This document shows positions 3,739 to 6,259 of a stretch of DNA of 6,259 bases, in pieces; the stretch's first letter is position 1, and each line of letters begins with the position of its first letter. The position numbers and the translations under genes were made by a program. The notes under the pieces are model-generated. The model saw only the letters and a list, made by a program, of their open reading frames with translations, was not told the origin of the DNA and searched no databases. The stretch is from contig JAEWKB010000011.1 in the NCBI GenBank assembly GCA_023386255.1, positions 1 through 6,259 on the forward strand. Direction: 5' to 3'. This stretch comes from Bacteroidota bacterium. Lineage in GTDB: Bacteria > Bacteroidota > Bacteroidia > Flavobacteriales > Flavobacteriaceae.

Positions 3739-5166
3739 ATGACTAAAACTGCGCAATCGGTATGGGAGAACTGTCTTGTTTTCATAAAAGACAATATTCA
3801 GGAGCAGGCCTACAGGACCTGGTTCGAGCCGATTAAAGCGGTTGAGCTGACTGACAGCGCACTATACATCCAGGTGCCAAGCAAATTCTTTTACGAATGG
3901 CTTGAAGAGCATTATGTGAAATTACTTAAAGTTGCACTAACCAAAGAACTTGGGACAGGCGCAAAGTTACTCTATAAAATTAAGATGGAAAACACTTATG
4001 GCAACAAACAGCCCTTTACGGAGCAGCTGCCAAGTGCCCATAGGCTGCCTGTTAAGCCACAGGAAGTTGACGTACCTTTGCAGAACAAAAACCCGGAGCT
4101 TAAAAACCCTTTTGTTATACCCGGTATCAGGAATCTTAAGATAGAGTCGCAATTAAACGCCAATTATAGTTTTGAGAACTTCCTTGAAGGAGATTCAAAC
4201 AGGCTGGCCCGTTCGGCAGGTTTGGCAGTAGCCAATAAACCGGGTGGTACATCTTTTAACCCACTGCTTATATTCGGTGGTGTTGGTTTAGGTAAAACCC
4301 ACCTTGCCCATGCCATTGGTGTTGATATTAAAGATAAATATCCTGAAAAGACAGTCCTTTATATATCGGCTGAGATTTTCACACAACAATATATAGACTC
4401 TGTAAAGCGCAACACAAGGAATGACTTTATTCATTTCTACCAGCTTATAGATGTCCTTATTATAGATGACGTACAATTCCTTTCGGGAAAAACAGGTACA
4501 CAGGATGTATTTTTCCACATCTTTAACCACCTTCACCAGAATGGCAAGCAGGTAATCCTTACATCAGACAAAGCACCTGTAGATATGCAGGACATTGAGC
4601 AGCGACTGCTGTCCCGCTTCAAGTGGGGCCTTTCGGCAGAATTACACCAGCCTGACTATGAAACACGTATATCTATTCTCAACAACATATTATATCGTGA
4701 TGGTGTTGAAATGCCGGAAGAGATCGTAGAATATGTGGCCAAGAACATAAAATCAAACGTTCGCGAACTGGAAGGTGCCATTATATCGCTTATTGCGCAA
4801 TCTTCCTTTAATCACCGCGAAGTTACTATTGACCTTGCCAAGCAGGTAGTAGAAAAGTTTGTAAAGAACGTGAAGCGCGAAATCTCAATCGACTACATTC
4901 AAAAAGTTGTGTCGGATTATTTTCAGCTTGATGTTGATACGCTTCAGTCAAAAACACGTAAGCGCCATGTGGTGCAGGCAAGGCAATTGGCTATGTTCTT
5001 TGCTAAGAAGTTCACAAAAGCATCGCTTGCCAATATTGGCTCGCAAATTGGCGACCGTGACCATGCTACCGTGCTCCACGCCTGCAAAACGGTTGATAAC
5101 CTTGTTACTACCGATAAGCAGTTTCGCAAATTTGTTGATGATATCCACAAGAAACTATCATTATAA
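3739..5166 (+). CDS. dnaA: Chromosomal replication initiator protein DnaA
   Basis: A 475-residue DnaA that binds DnaA boxes at the origin and, in its ATP form, melts it and loads the helicase. Domain I (about 1-85) starts SVWENCLVFIKDNIQEQAY and carries the WF motif (28-29); a proline- and lysine-rich linker follows (about 88-135). The AAA+ domain has Walker A GGVGLGKT (180-187), Walker B LIIDDVQFL (240-248) and the box VII arginine in RLLSRF (289-294, Arg293). Domain IV (about 380-475) has the basic helix-turn-helix and the DnaA signature IGDRDHATVLHACKTV (437-452). The ATG at 3739 is chosen over an in-frame TTG at 3637 because the conserved N-terminus starts here and AGGA (3732-3735) precedes it. 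The full length is normal. It leads an operon with a phosphatase and a methyltransferase, not dnaN. Confidence 0.98.
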   Translation: MTKTAQSVWENCLVFIKDNIQEQAYRTWFEPIKAVELTDSALYIQVPSKFFYEWLEEHYVKLLKVALTKELGTGAKLLYKIKMENTYGNKQPFTEQLPSAHRLPVKPQEVDVPLQNKNPELKNPFVIPGIRNLKIESQLNANYSFENFLEGDSNRLARSAGLAVANKPGGTSFNPLLIFGGVGLGKTHLAHAIGVDIKDKYPEKTVLYISAEIFTQQYIDSVKRNTRNDFIHFYQLIDVLIIDDVQFLSGKTGTQDVFFHIFNHLHQNGKQVILTSDKAPVDMQDIEQRLLSRFKWGLSAELHQPDYETRISILNNILYRDGVEMPEEIVEYVAKNIKSNVRELEGAIISLIAQSSFNHREVTIDLAKQVVEKFVKNVKREISIDYIQKVVSDYFQLDVDTLQSKTRKRHVVQARQLAMFFAKKFTKASLANIGSQIGDRDHATVLHACKTVDNLVTTDKQFRKFVDDIHKKLSL

Positions 5167-5168
5167 AA

Positions 5169-5633
5169 ATGGTAAAAATCTTAATGGTTTGCCTGGGTAA
5201 CATTTGCCGCTCTCCGCTGGCAGAAGGTATCCTGCAATCTAAACTTCCAAAAGATAAATTCTTTGTCGACTCGGCAGGCACAGGTAACTGGCATGTAGGG
5301 CAGGGACCTGATAAACGCTCTGTGCTTACTGCTAAAAACCGGGGCCTTGACATAAGCTGCCAGGTGGCGAGGCAGTTAAAGCCATCAGACTTTGAGGAGT
5401 TTGAGCATATTTTTGTGATGGATGCATCAAATTATAAAGATGTAACCGCTCTTGCACCTGATGATAAGGCTAAAGCTAAGGTGAGGCTAATGATGGATGC
5501 GCTGTATCCGGGCCAGAATATGGATGTACCTGACCCATACTGGAGTGAGCAGGATGGCTTTGACAAGGTTTATGATATGCTTGACGAAGCCTGCACTATT
5601 GTTGCCGAAAAACTTATCAAAGAACACCAGTAA
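5169..5633 (+). CDS. Low-molecular-weight protein tyrosine phosphatase
   Basis: A 154-residue LMW-PTP that removes phosphate from tyrosine (or possibly other acidic phospho-residues or small molecules) through a phosphocysteine intermediate. The N-terminal P-loop is VCLGNICRS (residues 7-15), the CX5R(S) motif with nucleophile Cys8 and Arg14. The general acid is Asp122 in VPDPYW (120-125). Conserved DSAGTGNWHVGQGPDKRS (34-51) and the FVMD strand (82-85) fit the fold. Length and motifs are complete, so it should be active. It starts two bases after the dnaA stop with no Shine-Dalgarno sequence, and its own stop overlaps the next start by one base, so the three genes are almost surely one transcript. 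No capsule or Wzc-type kinase gene is near, so its substrate is not indicated by context. Confidence 0.95.
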   Translation: MVKILMVCLGNICRSPLAEGILQSKLPKDKFFVDSAGTGNWHVGQGPDKRSVLTAKNRGLDISCQVARQLKPSDFEEFEHIFVMDASNYKDVTALAPDDKAKAKVRLMMDALYPGQNMDVPDPYWSEQDGFDKVYDMLDEACTIVAEKLIKEHQ

Positions 5634-6259
5634 TGCCTGCCGGGAAACTGTATCTTTTACCCGTACCCCTTGGCGATGATGCCAACCCTAAAGATGTACT
5701 TCCGCAGACGGTGGAGAAATCTATTGAGTTTATTGACTACTATATTGTTGAAAATGAAAAAACGGCGCGCCGTTTTATAAAAGCCATTCTCCCCACTAAA
5801 AAACAGCCAGAGCTTAAAATATCAGTACTCAACAAACATACTGAGCAATCAGAACATAATGCCTTTATACAGCCTTGCCTTGATGGTAAAAATGTAGGGC
5901 TTATGAGCGAAGCCGGCTGTCCCGGCGTGGCTGATCCCGGTGCGGCAATTGTAAAAATAGCGCATCAAAAAGGCATACAGGTGGTGCCGCTGGTTGGCCC
6001 CTCCTCTATCCTGCTGGCAATTATGGCAAGCGGTATGAACGGCCAGAGCTTCGCCTTTAACGGCTACCTGCCAATAGATAAAAGTGAAAAGAAAAGCGCG
6101 CTGAAGAACTTTGAGAAGCTCTCGCAGGACAAGAACCAGTCGCAGTTATTTATTGAAACACCATACCGCAACAATAAGCTGATAGATGATTTGCTGGCAA
6201 CGCTTCAGCCCAATACGCACCTTTGTATTGCTGCCGATATTACACTGCCCACTGAATAC
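5633..6259 (+). CDS. SAM-dependent methyltransferase, tetrapyrrole methylase fold, RsmI-related (3'-truncated)
   Basis: An ORF open from ATG 5633 to the window edge, 209 codons without a stop. The TP-methylase (PF00590) features resemble RsmI, which 2'-O-methylates C1402 of 16S rRNA: SEAGCPGVADPG (residues 92-103), VPLVGPSSILLAIMASG (118-134), FNGYLP (142-147) and FIETPYRN (173-180). The N-terminal part departs from RsmI: LLPVPLGDD (8-16) stands where RsmI has TPIGNLxD, and VENEKTARRF (39-48) where it has EDTR. This points to a related subfamily whose target may differ, so I give no gene symbol. Known family members run to about 220-290 residues, so only a small C-terminal part is missing. 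The start shares one base with the phosphatase stop (TAATG, 5631-5635), typical of translational coupling in the dnaA operon. Confidence 0.9.
   Translation, partial: MPAGKLYLLPVPLGDDANPKDVLPQTVEKSIEFIDYYIVENEKTARRFIKAILPTKKQPELKISVLNKHTEQSEHNAFIQPCLDGKNVGLMSEAGCPGVADPGAAIVKIAHQKGIQVVPLVGPSSILLAIMASGMNGQSFAFNGYLPIDKSEKKSALKNFEKLSQDKNQSQLFIETPYRNNKLIDDLLATLQPNTHLCIAADITLPTEY

Noticed and set aside
5108..5353. Minus-strand reading frame crossing the dnaA/phosphatase junction
   Set aside because: It is fully covered by two conserved plus-strand genes and has no family resemblance.

Overview
The window looks like a chromosomal segment of a member of the Bacteroidota, most likely Flavobacteriaceae (Flavobacterium or a close relative). 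The reasons are the AT-rich spacers; several genes with no clear Shine-Dalgarno sequence; perfect matches to the Bacteroidota -7 promoter consensus TAnnTTTG; Bacteroidota-like protein sequences; and a dnaA followed by a tyrosine phosphatase gene rather than dnaN. No mobile element, RNA gene or CRISPR array is visible.

Layout, left to right. (1) 1-94 holds the last 30 codons of an unrecognised plus-strand gene, whose stop overlaps the stop of a minus-strand lipoprotein gene (91-504). (2) A 154-bp divergent spacer leads to a two-gene plus-strand operon (659-1907): a YqcI/YcgG (GntA-type heme N-hydroxylase) family protein and a DUF1989 (urea-carboxylase-associated/carboxyguanidine-deiminase type) protein, with a 32-bp overlap. 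(3) A minus-strand GNAT acetyltransferase (1886-2431) converges on and overlaps this operon. (4) A compact divergent promoter region (2432-2524) separates it from a plus-strand YigZ/IMPACT-family protein (2525-3133, TTG start). (5) A minus-strand YbgC-type thioesterase (3145-3549) converges on yigZ. (6) A 189-bp AT-rich spacer precedes a tight plus-strand operon: dnaA (3739-5166), a low-molecular-weight protein tyrosine phosphatase (5169-5633) and a tetrapyrrole-methylase-fold SAM methyltransferase related to RsmI (5633 to the window end, truncated).

The right half is housekeeping: replication initiation, a phosphatase, a probable rRNA-type methylase and an acyl-CoA thioesterase. The most interesting part is the GntA-like/DUF1989 pair. 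Each family has members that act on guanidino compounds (N-hydroxylation, and hydrolysis of carboxyguanidine), so the operon may be a small two-step pathway for a guanidino or N-hydroxyguanidino substrate. That is an inference from family membership and coupling.

Genome packing is also notable. All three convergent gene pairs overlap or nearly touch, and likely transcription-end hairpins lie inside or across the opposing gene. The best is a minus-strand terminator-like structure embedded in the yigZ coding sequence.
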